From an uncultured Cellvibrio sp. (GTDB lineage: Bacteria; Pseudomonadota; Gammaproteobacteria; Pseudomonadales; Cellvibrionaceae), in assembly GCA_937958105.1 (NCBI GenBank), contig CALFXJ010000025.1, positions 1-58,123 of the forward strand: DNA of 58,123 bases. The letters run 5' to 3'. The first letter of the stretch is position 1. The number at the start of each line of letters is the position of its first letter. The notes under the pieces were generated by a model that saw nothing but the letters and a program-made list of their open reading frames with translations, ran no database searches and was not told the origin of the DNA. The position numbers and the translations under genes are program-made. Shown piece after piece: positions 8,467 through 16,961 of this stretch.

Positions 8467-9096
8467 ATGAATATCATCGATGCAATCCTGCTGTTTTCAG
8501 CCATGACGGCGTTGGCGCTGCTTCCCAGTACCAGCGTTGCTCTGGTGGTCACGCGCTCGGCGACGGCTGGATTTGCCAATGGGGCGGCGGTCGCTGCGGG
8601 AATTGTTCTGGGTGATCTCATCTTCGTGTGCCTGGCGGTTCTGGGGATGGCGGTGATTGCTGAAGTCATGGGTGTCTTTTTCGTTGCCATCAAATGGCTG
8701 GCGGGGCTGTATCTGATCTGGTTTGGTCTGTCCCTGCTGCGCGCCGATACGTCATATCCGGAAACCTCTGCCGAGCAATGCGTACCTTCACTATCGGTCA
8801 GCTTTTCCTCGGGTCTTCTGGTCACGCTGGGAGATATAAAAGCGATCTTTTTTTATGCCAGCTTCTTTCCCGCCTTTATTGATCTGGCTCATCTGTCGCG
8901 GTGGGACGTTCTCGTCATTGCAATGCTGACGGTAATCTCCGTGGGCGGCGTTAAACTGGGATACGCCTATGGGGCTGAAAAAATGGTCGGTCTTGCTGGC
9001 CGGCATCGCCGGGTGCGCGGTGTGAAAGTGGCTGCCGGAGGTCTGATGATGGGGGCCGGCGCCTGGCTTATTGCGGGGACTGCCGGGCAGTCGTAG
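8467..9096 (+). CDS. LysE/RhtB-family exporter
   Basis: An inner-membrane protein of 209 residues with five to six hydrophobic helices. The N-terminal motif ALLPSTSVALVVTRSATAGF and the downstream GLLVTLGDIKAIFFYASFFP match the LysE/RhtB superfamily, which exports amino acids or related metabolites. The ATG at 8467 has GGAG about 4 bases upstream; an in-frame TTG at 8455 would only add four residues. The substrate cannot be told. It is not linked to an amino-acid regulator here. Confidence 0.85.
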   Translation: MNIIDAILLFSAMTALALLPSTSVALVVTRSATAGFANGAAVAAGIVLGDLIFVCLAVLGMAVIAEVMGVFFVAIKWLAGLYLIWFGLSLLRADTSYPETSAEQCVPSLSVSFSSGLLVTLGDIKAIFFYASFFPAFIDLAHLSRWDVLVIAMLTVISVGGVKLGYAYGAEKMVGLAGRHRRVRGVKVAAGGLMMGAGAWLIAGTAGQS

Positions 9097-9265
9097 GCGG
9101 TAGCAAGGTAAACTCCTGATCAATATTCATCAGACGGATCGCGCCTCAGCTGGTTCGGGTCGTTTGATTGTAAGTATCCGTTAATTCCCCGGTCGTGCCC
9201 TCCCCAAAAGCGGTAATGGCAGTTAAGATGCTTCCGCTGCACCATTTCGAGATAGAGGAAGACAC

Positions 9266-10090
9266 ATGAAAAACCAATTACCTATAAAGACAATGATGAT
9301 GTTGGCCATGTTCGGCCTCGCGGGCTGCACGGACGGCGAGAAGGCGCCCGAGAAAATCGAAACGAGCGCCAAAGAATCGACGGTCAACACGATTGAGAAA
9401 TTCAAGGCTTACACACAACGGTTTACTGACGCTACCCAGATTACCCAGAATCACGCAACCGGCCACATCGGGGATTTTTTCTTTACCCACTGGAAAGATG
9501 GCGGTTCAACTTCCCTGACCATGGACCCCGAGGGCGCATTCAGCGTGAGCTGGCAGGGCGGTGCTTACAACTATGTAGGCGGACCGGGCTGGCACTATGG
9601 CGATGAAAACCGCGTGATCGGTTACCGCTTCGAAGAAGACAGCGGCGCGAGCTATATCACTCTGTACGGCTGGGGTTACGACGAGACGATGGATGCTAAG
9701 GATCCGGCGCATCTGGTGGAGTATTACATCCTGCAACGCTGGACCTATGATCCCAGTCAGGATGGTACCTACGGCAAGACCTTCGTCAGCGATGGGGTGG
9801 AATATTCTACCTACCGTTCAATCCGGGAGGAGAAGCCGTCCATCAATGGTCCATCCACCTTCTACCAGTACTGGAGCAAACCCACCGAGCAGCGAGCATT
9901 GGGTGAGGATCACAAGATCATCTTTGCTGATCACGTGAAGGCCTGGGCGGAGAGTGGCTGGATTATCCCCAACATGAACAACTTCAATGCGAGCGATGAC
10001 CCTACTTATCAGGTGATGGCCGTCGAAGTGTTCAACCCGGCTGCGGATGGCACTGCCTCCGGTCGCGTCTGGGACGCTTCAGCGCAGTAA
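9266..10090 (+). CDS. GH11 endo-beta-1,4-xylanase, lipoprotein
   Basis: A protein of 274 residues. A signal peptide ends in the lipobox LAGC with Cys21 as the lipidation site; the next residue is Thr, so it may go to the outer membrane. A linker of about 40 residues precedes the GH11 beta-jelly roll. GH11 marks are HWKDGGSTSLTM, GGAYNYVGGPGW, the nucleophile Glu152 in LVEYYIL, SDGVEYSTYRSIREEKPSI, STFYQYWS, and the acid/base Glu254 in QVMAVEVF. It should cut xylan or xylo-oligosaccharides at the cell surface or in the periplasm. Most GH11 enzymes are secreted and free or carry a CBM; a lipid-anchored one is less usual. GAGGAA lies before the ATG. Confidence 0.88.
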   Translation: MKNQLPIKTMMMLAMFGLAGCTDGEKAPEKIETSAKESTVNTIEKFKAYTQRFTDATQITQNHATGHIGDFFFTHWKDGGSTSLTMDPEGAFSVSWQGGAYNYVGGPGWHYGDENRVIGYRFEEDSGASYITLYGWGYDETMDAKDPAHLVEYYILQRWTYDPSQDGTYGKTFVSDGVEYSTYRSIREEKPSINGPSTFYQYWSKPTEQRALGEDHKIIFADHVKAWAESGWIIPNMNNFNASDDPTYQVMAVEVFNPAADGTASGRVWDASAQ

Positions 10091-10104
10091 GATTATTATC
10101 AGAC

Positions 10105-10149
10105 AGCAGACACCGAGGCTATTGGCCGGTACAGGGAGCGGTGTCTGCT
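10105..10149 (+). terminator. Hairpin after the xylanase gene, possible terminator
   Basis: AGCAGACACCG (10105-10115) pairs perfectly with CGGTGTCTGCT (10139-10149) around a 23-base loop. It lies 14 bases after the xylanase stop. Only a short T-containing stretch (TTTC) follows, so termination may be weak or the hairpin may protect the mRNA 3' end. Confidence 0.45.
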
Positions 10150-10163
10150 TTCAGGAGACAGAT

Positions 10164-10391
10164 ATGGGTGCAGGTTTCTGGATCAAACGGTTCGTTCTGG
10201 CGCTGACAGTAGCGGGCTTGCTGCTTTTTGTGGTGCAACAACTGAAGGGTTACAGCCTGATGGATGCGGCTCTGTTTGCGGCAATCTGGGGAACCCTCTC
10301 CGCTGCCTTGTTTACCTTGGTGGGATACCGCCGATACAAACGAAATCCCGCCTGCATGCTGCCCAAATCCCGGCAATCACCGACTGAATAA
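10164..10391 (+). CDS. Small two-helix membrane protein, unknown function
   Basis: A 75-residue protein with two clear hydrophobic segments (about residues 8-24 and 33-52) and a basic tail (YRRYKRNPACMLPKSRQ). AGGAG lies 9 bases before the ATG at 10164, which supports translation. A longer in-frame extension would run into the xylanase gene and its hairpin and is unlikely. It is not recognised as a known family. Its position behind the xylanase may be chance. Confidence 0.6.
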   Translation: MGAGFWIKRFVLALTVAGLLLFVVQQLKGYSLMDAALFAAIWGTLSAALFTLVGYRRYKRNPACMLPKSRQSPTE

Positions 10392-10545
10392 TTCTTCCTG
10401 TCACGCCACATAATTTTTTGCCCCGGTGTCGATTTCTCTCTCGCTCATTCGACAATACATCAAGAGCAACAGCTTTTAGCGATCCGGCAGAGAAATCCGG
10501 CTCACGCTCTTGTCTGAACTGATGACAGCTAACACCGAGGCACTT

Positions 10546-10998
10546 ATGGCGAATGAAACAGGTACAGTCCGATTGCATCGCGTACTGCGTGCGCCAGCGG
10601 CACGTGTATATAAAGCGTTTACCGATAAACAGGCACTGGAACGCTGGCTGCCTCCTTTCGGCTTCACCGGGGTAGTACATGAGATTGATGTCCGGGTGGG
10701 CGGCGGTTATCGCATGTCCTTTACCAACTTTGGAACCGGCAGCAGCCATTCATTCTCAGTGGAATATATTGAGCTGGTTGCGGAGGAACGTATTCGCCAC
10801 AAGGATCGGTTTGACGATGAAAACCTCCCCGGTGAGATGATGGTGACCATTGACTTCAAGGCCGTGTCCTGCGGAACAGAGATCAGCATTGTTCAGGAAG
10901 GCATTCCCGCTGTTATTCCGGAAGAAATGTGCTATCTGGGATGGCAGGAATCACTGGAGCAACTTGCCCGACTGGTGGAGCCAGAGATTCCAGGTTAA
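10546..10998 (+). CDS. SRPBCC/AHSA1-family protein
   Basis: A protein of about 150 residues with the START-like helix-grip pattern of the Activator of Hsp90 ATPase homologue (AHSA1/DUF1857-like) group: VLRAPAARVYKAFTD, LERWLPPFGF, VRVGGGYRMSF, and the C-terminal MCYLGWQESLEQLARLVE. Such proteins bind a hydrophobic ligand in a cavity; most have no known ligand. The ATG at 10546 has GAGG five bases upstream. An in-frame TTG at 10510 would add 12 residues outside the domain. Confidence 0.82.
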   Translation: MANETGTVRLHRVLRAPAARVYKAFTDKQALERWLPPFGFTGVVHEIDVRVGGGYRMSFTNFGTGSSHSFSVEYIELVAEERIRHKDRFDDENLPGEMMVTIDFKAVSCGTEISIVQEGIPAVIPEEMCYLGWQESLEQLARLVEPEIPG

Positions 10999-11125
10999 GT
11001 CGTCTGGCCCGCGATGAGCGGCGCTTGCCGCCGCTGGTCGTGGTGTAGTATCTTCCGGCTCATATTTATAAGAATGACAGCGTTAGTCTCTGAGAGCGGG
11101 CGCGTGAGCTGGAGATAGCAAGTCC

Positions 11126-12175
11126 ATGAAAGATGTTAAGCCGACTTCGTTTGATATTGCCTATCTCGCGGGAGTGTCACAATCCACCGTCTCGCGCGCA
11201 CTGCGTAACAGTCCCCTCGTCAATGAAGAAACCCGCCTCCGGGTGCAGGCCATTGCCAAAGAATTAAATTACAAGGTCGACAAAAATGCGCGCAATCTGC
11301 GCTCCCAGCAGACCCGCACTATTGCGTTGCTGCTCTGCGAAGATCACGGCAGTGGTAATTCGCTCATCAATCCTTTTTTTCTTTCCATGCTGGGCAGTAT
11401 TACCCGCGCGTCAGCGACGCGTGGCTATGATCTGTTGATTTCATTTCAACAGTACAGTGAGGATTGGCACGCGGATTACGAGTATGCCAACCGCGCTGAC
11501 GGCATTATCTTTCTCGGCTATGGTGACTATGTCACCTATGTGCAGAAGCTGACGTACCTGACGCAGGTGGGTGCGCACTTTATTACCTGGGGTCCGGTTC
11601 TGGAAGGTCAGCCGGGATTTTCTATCGGGTGCGATAACTTCAACAGCGCGCATAAAGCGACGCAGCATCTGATCCAACTTGGCCGGAAAAATATTGCGTT
11701 TCTAGGTGATATCTCCGAACACAGCCCCGAGTTCAAAGCGCGTTACGATGGTTATGCCAAGGCGCTGAGGGACGCTGGCCTGCCGGTGGACCCACAGTTG
11801 CAGGTTAATGCGGAAACGTCTGAAGAAGAAGGCTACAAGGCCACGCTGAAACTGCAGCAGCGCCGCGTAAAATTCGACGCCGTATTTGGTGCAAGCGACC
11901 TGATTGCCATAGGCGCGATCAAAGCGCTGGAAGAGGCAGGGCAGGTTATCCCTGATGATGTAGCTGTGGTCGGATTTGATGATATTCCCATGGCTTCTTA
12001 CACTCATCCGCCGTTAACCACGGTTCAACAGAACACACACCTCGCGGGCGAACTTCTCGTGGAAAATCTGCTCAAGCTGGTGAACGGCGAGCCGGTAGAA
12101 TCCCTGCTGTTACCGGCGGAACTGGTCGTGCGAGGTTCCTGTGGTGCGAAAAAAACGGCCAGAAAATCTTCGTGA
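11126..12175 (+). CDS. LacI-family regulator, probable repressor of the malto-oligosaccharide locus
   Basis: A 349-residue regulator. The N-terminal helix-turn-helix is DIAYLAGVSQSTVSRALRNS (about 9-28), followed by the hinge LNYKVDKNARNLRSQ. A periplasmic-binding-protein-like sensor domain fills the rest, with the typical FDAVFGASDLIAIGAIKAL, VVGFDDIPMASYTHPPLTTVQQN and ELVVRGSC. LacI proteins bind CG-centred palindromes, and such sites lie upstream of the GH15/GH13 pair and of the TonB receptor. It is convergent with the MFS transporter gene. The effector is likely a maltose-type sugar, by context. No operator-like site was found in front of this gene itself. Confidence 0.9.
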   Translation: MKDVKPTSFDIAYLAGVSQSTVSRALRNSPLVNEETRLRVQAIAKELNYKVDKNARNLRSQQTRTIALLLCEDHGSGNSLINPFFLSMLGSITRASATRGYDLLISFQQYSEDWHADYEYANRADGIIFLGYGDYVTYVQKLTYLTQVGAHFITWGPVLEGQPGFSIGCDNFNSAHKATQHLIQLGRKNIAFLGDISEHSPEFKARYDGYAKALRDAGLPVDPQLQVNAETSEEEGYKATLKLQQRRVKFDAVFGASDLIAIGAIKALEEAGQVIPDDVAVVGFDDIPMASYTHPPLTTVQQNTHLAGELLVENLLKLVNGEPVESLLLPAELVVRGSCGAKKTARKSS

Positions 12176-12205
12176 TTTTTGCGCGGCTCGCGCGGCAACG
12201 ATTGA

Positions 12206-13711
12206 CTAGCCTTCATCCTCGACCCACAGTGTCGTCAGGGCAGCGATAAACATCAGGACCCCACCACACACCAGGGCGTAAATGGTTTCGCCCGCAAACA
12301 ACTCCCGCACAATCAATCCCAACAAGCTCGCTGCCAATATCTGCGGTATCACAATAAAGAAATTAAAGATGCCCATATAAACACCCATTTTATGCGCGGG
12401 CAGTGAACAGGAAAGTATGGCGTAGGGCATAGACAGAATAGATGCCCAGGCGAAACCGACGCCGACCATCGACAGCAACAGCCAGCGTGGATCATCAATA
12501 ACTAAAAATGACATCAGGCCAAGGCCACCGAGACAGAGATTGATTGCATGAGCAACACGACGATTGGTATACCTTGCTAATACCGGGATGAAAAATGCCG
12601 CCAGCGCCGCAAAGCCGTTGTAAGCGGCAAACAGAACGCCTACCCAGTCTGCACCAGCGTTGTAGGCAGCCGAGGTGGTGTCCTGCGTTTCATAATGAAA
12701 ACTGGTGACGGCGCTGGTGGCGTAAATCCACATCGAGAAGAGAGCAAACCAGGAAAAAAACTGCACCACTGCCAGCTGCTTCATGGTGTTGGGCATGGCA
12801 AATAGATCACGGATGATGTGTGCAAATCCGTTATCGGTGCGACCGGACTTCTGCAGTTGATGAGCAATCAATAAGAGCAGGCCAAACAGTGCGACGCCGA
12901 CAGCGAGGATATACAGCTGCTGATCAATCTGCATTTGTGCAAGGATCAGAACGCCTGCAACGCCAAGCACCAGCGCGATCAGTCCCAGTGGCAGATAGTA
13001 TGGAGTTTTGCTCGGCGGGGAATATGACGTGGAGTTTTGCAGGCTTTGCTGATAACGACTGAAGGCTTCAAGTTGTTCCGGCGAGTATTCCCGCGTAGAG
13101 ATTACCGTCCACAGAACGGCCAGCAGCAGCACGGCGGCACCCCAGTAGAATGAGTAGACAACCGCATCCGGAATCACGCCGGCAGCGGCTGTGTTGCTCA
13201 CATCAAACCAGTTGGTCATCATCCAGGGCAGAGCCGAAGCAACCACCGCTCCGACTCCGATAAAAAAACTCTGCATGGCGAAACCGGTGGTGCGCTGATT
13301 GTCCGGCAGCATATCGCCCACGAAGGCCCGGAAGGGCTCCATGGCAACGTTGATCGATGCATCCATCACCCACAGCATGCCCGCTGCAATCCACAACACC
13401 GGCGAATGCGGCATAAAAAGTAAAGCAAAGCTCGCAGCCAGCGCGCCGTACAGAAAATAAGGCCGCCGCCGTCCGAGACGATTCCAGGTGTTATCACTCA
13501 GATAACCGATGATGGGCTGCACCACCAGCCCGGTGACTGGAGCAGCGATCCACAGGATGGGAATATCATCAATGGACGCACCCAGCGTTTGAAAGATCCG
13601 GCTGACGTTAGCGTTCTGCAACGCAAAACCAAATTGAATCCCGATAAATCCGAAACACATATTCCAGATTTGCCAGAAGCTGAGCTGAGGTTTTTCTGTC
13701 ATTATCATCAC
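12206..13711 (-). CDS. MFS sugar transporter of the maltose/sucrose (SLC45/GPH-like) type
   Basis: A 501-residue inner-membrane carrier with about 12 helices. The N-terminus has FGFIGIQFGFALQNANVSRI and GLVVQPIIGYLSDNTWNRLGR-like text with the cytoplasmic RRRPYF. These are marks of the sugar:proton symporters found in maltose loci of Xanthomonas, Caulobacter and Shewanella relatives. It would carry maltose or short maltodextrins made by the periplasmic enzymes into the cytoplasm. It is transcribed away from the GH15 gene's end and towards lacI. Substrate specificity is inferred from the neighbours. Confidence 0.85.
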   Translation of the reverse strand: MMIMTEKPQLSFWQIWNMCFGFIGIQFGFALQNANVSRIFQTLGASIDDIPILWIAAPVTGLVVQPIIGYLSDNTWNRLGRRRPYFLYGALAASFALLFMPHSPVLWIAAGMLWVMDASINVAMEPFRAFVGDMLPDNQRTTGFAMQSFFIGVGAVVASALPWMMTNWFDVSNTAAAGVIPDAVVYSFYWGAAVLLLAVLWTVISTREYSPEQLEAFSRYQQSLQNSTSYSPPSKTPYYLPLGLIALVLGVAGVLILAQMQIDQQLYILAVGVALFGLLLLIAHQLQKSGRTDNGFAHIIRDLFAMPNTMKQLAVVQFFSWFALFSMWIYATSAVTSFHYETQDTTSAAYNAGADWVGVLFAAYNGFAALAAFFIPVLARYTNRRVAHAINLCLGGLGLMSFLVIDDPRWLLLSMVGVGFAWASILSMPYAILSCSLPAHKMGVYMGIFNFFIVIPQILAASLLGLIVRELFAGETIYALVCGGVLMFIAALTTLWVEDEG

Positions 13712-13741
13712 ACTTATTCTTATCTGCAGGCCAGAACAGGA

Positions 13742-13771
13742 GTAGGTCGGATTAGCGCAGCGTAATCCGAC
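13742..13771 (+). repeat. REP-like element, copy 1
   Basis: GTAG followed by a palindrome with arms GTCGGATTA and TAATCCGAC and an 8-base GC-rich loop. The GTAG head plus hairpin is the plan of REP elements mobilised by RAYT-type transposases. It lies in the 314-base gap between the MFS and GH15 genes, which holds three copies and no gene. Confidence 0.85.
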
Positions 13772-13808
13772 AAACCACCCTCAATGCTCAATCCCAAAAG
13801 ACCCAAGC

Positions 13809-13838
13809 GTAGGTCGGATTAGCAAAGCGTAATCCGAC
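13809..13838 (+). repeat. REP-like element, copy 2
   Basis: Same element as copy 1 in the same orientation, 67 bases further on; the loop differs (GCAAAGCG), while the GTAG head and both 9-base arms are intact. Confidence 0.85.
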
Positions 13839-13983
13839 ATTTCCATCCAAAGCTCAACCCCAAAAGATCAACCCTTAACCCGATAAATGTTCCATCATCC
13901 AAAGAACCAATAAGCTCCTTGCATCGCGTTTATTGATGGGGGCGATTTAATCCGTCCAGGATCTCCTTTTGGTGAGCTGCGTT

Positions 13984-14013
13984 GTCGGATTACGCTGCGC
14001 TAATCCGACCTAC
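13984..14013 (-). repeat. REP-like element, copy 3, inverted
   Basis: Reverse-complement copy with the same loop as copy 1, so copies 1 and 3 form an inverted pair about 240 bases apart, as in BIME/REPIN arrangements. It ends 12 bases before the 3' end of the GH15 gene and could act as its 3' hairpin. Confidence 0.85.
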
Positions 14014-14025
14014 ATTGAGTTAAGG

Positions 14026-16461
14026 TTAATCCTGGGCTTTGGTGTAGCGTTCTTCTACCAGAGGATAGCGATCCCACACTTTCTGATCATGGAGTGAGCG
14101 GAGCAGTTTAATATATTCCGCATGGGTCCATGCTAATGGTGTGGCGGAGTTGGTTCCTTCGCCGAAACCGTACTGATACACCCCATTGTTACCTACGCCA
14201 TCCCATACCTGTTCCGGCAGCATCAATCCTTCATTGGCAAATAATTCCATGGCTTTGACATAAGTGTTGCGCAGCTTGTCGAGCGTAGCTGTGGATAGGT
14301 CTCCGGCAGTCTGCGCGCGCGCCAGCTCGTAATGTCCGCGCTCACCCGTGAAGAAGGGCCAGACACGACCGCGCTGGTTATCACTCATCTGGTCATTGAC
14401 CGCACCATAGCCCATGCCGGTCATGATGTCTTCACCATAGCCGTCAATACCGTAGCGGCGCCAGCCGGGGAATACACCTTCCACACCGGGAAAGGTAAAT
14501 TCATACTTCACGCGCAATCTGTCCGGCAGATTCATATTGTCGATCTCGGGAAGCGTTTCCAGCACGTAGGGATCATCCGCCGCGCGCACGCCGTAACGCA
14601 CCAGTTCAAGAAAGCCACCATCGATCACCTCTGATTCATCCGGCATGGGCTGGCCATTCGCTGTGCCCAGGGGCGCGCGATCATTGGGATCGGTATTCTG
14701 CGTGATGCGCAGATAATAACGGCCATCGCTGGGCGCATCCTGCAGCGCACCCTCGGTGGTAAACATAGCGCTTTCCAGCATGGCGGAATATCTGTCAGCG
14801 GTGGCGAGATAATGTGCTGCACTCTCTGCATCCTCGGCCAGACGCGCGAGATCGGCGGCGGAAACGAGACCCGCAATAATTGCAGCAGTGGTGGAGGGTG
14901 AGTAACCGGCCTGTTCTTCCCAGCGCTCCTGCTGCGTGTAGGGCGGAATTAATTCGATATCACTCCAGTCCAGTTTAATTTTGCCGCCGTTCGCCAGAAA
15001 ATCAGCGGCGGGCTTCAGCATGCGGTGATACCACTGCATGGCTTCGTCGTCGCTCAGCAGCCCTTCCTGCCAGAGACGCCAGCCGAGCATGATCGGCATA
15101 CCGGTTTGATCCAGCTGCACAGCGATCCATTCCAGTTGACCGTCAACCTGTGTCTTCTGCAAAAACCAACCGGGTGTGCCGGAGAAGCCGGGGGTATCCT
15201 GAGTCACCTGCACCTTACGCAGATACTCAAACGCAACCTTGGGTGTTTCTCTGTCGCCCAGTGCGAGCATGGCCATGGCTACCTGATAAAAATCCCGCGG
15301 CCAGACAGCTTTATAACCTGTTTTGGATTCTTCGGCAGATTTGGTTTCACCCCAGGGATTCGACAGCGAGGCAATCAGCGCACCGGCATGGGTTTTATCT
15401 TCCTGCGCTTTTAAAACCAACGCGCTGGCATACAACAACTTGCCGTTATCGGTGGCGGTGGAGGAGAGTTGCGCGAGTTCCGGCAGCGACTGCAGATAAT
15501 CTTCCCATCCGACAACAGTGCCTTCACCGTTGTAATTGGCGAGCACCTGAGCATAACCGGCCTGCAACGTCTGTTCGGCGCTGGCCTGACTTTGCTCGGG
15601 TGTCTGACCAAAGCCGAGTACAAACTGCCACTCAGCATTAGTGTGGTTCAAAGTCGGCAACTGCAGCAGCATTGCGACGTTGCCGGTGGTGTCACCGGTG
15701 GTCTGGTAGGCGGTAAAGTCCGAGTGACTTTTTACCTGTTCAAGCCCGTCAGATGTCTCGACAAAACCTACCGTACTGTTCACAACCTCGGCATCTGTCT
15801 TCAAAGCCATAGCTGTGTTGCCGTCCTGCGCATACCAGGTGTTGTCGCTGATCCAGGCGCGGTCGCCGCTGCCGGTATTCGCGATGTGCGGATCGAGATA
15901 CAGATAAGGTTTGATGTTGGCGGCCATCGCCCGGAAGAACACTTTCATTACCAGACTGTTGCGGTCCGGGTCGGTGAAGATGTGTTTTTCAATCTCGTAG
16001 AGCCCCTCTTTGTCTTTGTTGATCACCTTGTAAGCAAGCGACAAGGGGCGACCTGCATCGTCCGTGTGCAGATATTCGATATGGCTCACCGTGTCTTTTT
16101 TCTCTTCATCCACAAACCCATCACCGACAACGAAGAACTGCATCTCGCGCAGTTGTGCTTCGTGAATCAGGCCGAACATGGTTTCGGTAACGATGCCCTG
16201 CGCGAGTGAAAACCAGACCTTGGATACAAAGCCAGTGGAAGCGTTGTCGGCATAATGCCCGTTCAGATAACTTTCGTAGGAGGTTCCGATACCGGTCTTG
16301 CCGGAGTAGGCCCAGCGGGATTCCGCACCCGGCGCGCCGGGCGCAGTGGTGTTGTTTGACGATGGATGACAGGCGGTCAGTACGGTAACGCAGCTAGCGA
16401 GTAACAATGCGCGGCGTGCGGTAGAGAAACGTTTCTCGGGAAATTTTTTTGAAAACATCAT
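14026..16461 (-). CDS. GH15 glucan 1,4-alpha-glucosidase (glucoamylase), lipoprotein
   Basis: About 811 residues. The N-terminus is basic, then hydrophobic, and ends in VLTAC, a lipobox; Cys is followed by His-Pro and a Ser/Asn/Thr-rich linker. Next come a beta-sandwich domain typical of bacterial glucoamylases (SYESYLNGHY...WFSLAQGIVTE) and the (alpha/alpha)6 catalytic barrel. Catalytic marks are WPRDFYQVAMAM, the general acid Glu in WEEQAGYSPST, and the general base Glu in LMLPEQVWDG. It releases glucose from the non-reducing ends of maltodextrins outside the cytoplasm. The start at 16461 has AGGA 8 bases upstream; an in-frame ATG at 16479 adds six residues. It is divergent from the GH13 gene, with LacI-type sites between. 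Confidence 0.9.
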   Translation of the reverse strand: MMFSKKFPEKRFSTARRALLLASCVTVLTACHPSSNNTTAPGAPGAESRWAYSGKTGIGTSYESYLNGHYADNASTGFVSKVWFSLAQGIVTETMFGLIHEAQLREMQFFVVGDGFVDEEKKDTVSHIEYLHTDDAGRPLSLAYKVINKDKEGLYEIEKHIFTDPDRNSLVMKVFFRAMAANIKPYLYLDPHIANTGSGDRAWISDNTWYAQDGNTAMALKTDAEVVNSTVGFVETSDGLEQVKSHSDFTAYQTTGDTTGNVAMLLQLPTLNHTNAEWQFVLGFGQTPEQSQASAEQTLQAGYAQVLANYNGEGTVVGWEDYLQSLPELAQLSSTATDNGKLLYASALVLKAQEDKTHAGALIASLSNPWGETKSAEESKTGYKAVWPRDFYQVAMAMLALGDRETPKVAFEYLRKVQVTQDTPGFSGTPGWFLQKTQVDGQLEWIAVQLDQTGMPIMLGWRLWQEGLLSDDEAMQWYHRMLKPAADFLANGGKIKLDWSDIELIPPYTQQERWEEQAGYSPSTTAAIIAGLVSAADLARLAEDAESAAHYLATADRYSAMLESAMFTTEGALQDAPSDGRYYLRITQNTDPNDRAPLGTANGQPMPDESEVIDGGFLELVRYGVRAADDPYVLETLPEIDNMNLPDRLRVKYEFTFPGVEGVFPGWRRYGIDGYGEDIMTGMGYGAVNDQMSDNQRGRVWPFFTGERGHYELARAQTAGDLSTATLDKLRNTYVKAMELFANEGLMLPEQVWDGVGNNGVYQYGFGEGTNSATPLAWTHAEYIKLLRSLHDQKVWDRYPLVEERYTKAQD

Positions 16462-16616
16462 AAGTCTTATCCTGCTCATTTTTCTTGTGTTGTACGGGCT
16501 TGGCGGGCGTAAAAATGCGTGTTCGTTGAGCTGATCAGAATAAATTTTTCATCGTTATTTATCCAGGAATTCTGGCTGCCTCTACGTTAGAGGCAGGCGC
16601 CGCGGAATACAAGATT

Positions 16617-16632
16617 TTACATACGTATTCAC
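16617..16632. promoter_or_regulatory. Candidate LacI operator 1 (GH15/GH13 intergenic)
   Basis: ACATACGTATTCA around a central CG at 16624-16625, in the 500-base divergent region 16462-16961. It shares the ATACGTAT core with sites 2 and 3. Confidence 0.5.
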
Positions 16633-16651
16633 GCTTCGCTAAAGAGTCGAG

Positions 16652-16673
16652 GCATTGCATACGTATGCAATGC
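16652..16673. promoter_or_regulatory. Candidate LacI operator 2, perfect 22-bp palindrome
   Basis: Each half is GCATTGCATAC, giving a perfect inverted repeat centred on CG at 16662-16663. CG-centred palindromes are the usual target of LacI-family repressors. The centre is 38 bases from site 1 and 95 from site 3. It lies about 190 bases before the GH15 start and 290 before the GH13 start. Confidence 0.7.
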
Positions 16674-16750
16674 GTCGAGAGGCCGATTTATCGTGTCCTT
16701 TTCTTCCTGGCAGCTCTGCAGTGAAGTCATGTGACGCTGGCGCTCATCTA

Positions 16751-16765
16751 TGCATACGTATGTAA
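16751..16765. promoter_or_regulatory. Candidate LacI operator 3 (GH15/GH13 intergenic)
   Basis: TGCATACGTATGTAA with the same ATACGTAT core, centred at 16757-16758. It is the site nearest to the GH13 gene and may control that promoter. Confidence 0.6.
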
Positions 16766-16961
16766 GCTATTGCACATTACGAAGCGCCTGACGTATTTTG
16801 AATTGGTCTTTTCTCAAGCTCCCGGCCATACTTTTTGTAAATCTGGATGTGCGTCGGGAGTGCAGCCTTTACTCAACGCGTCAGGAAGATAAAATTATGT
16901 GCCGCGCAGTTTTTTCAATCATGTTCTTAAATCCGTTTGCCTGCAGCGTAGGGAGATTGTT

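Noticed and set aside
6030..9096. Run of small accessory genes as an integron cassette array
   Set aside because: No repeated attC-like sites lie between the genes and no integrase is present; ACCTAAC near 7316 is single and misplaced.
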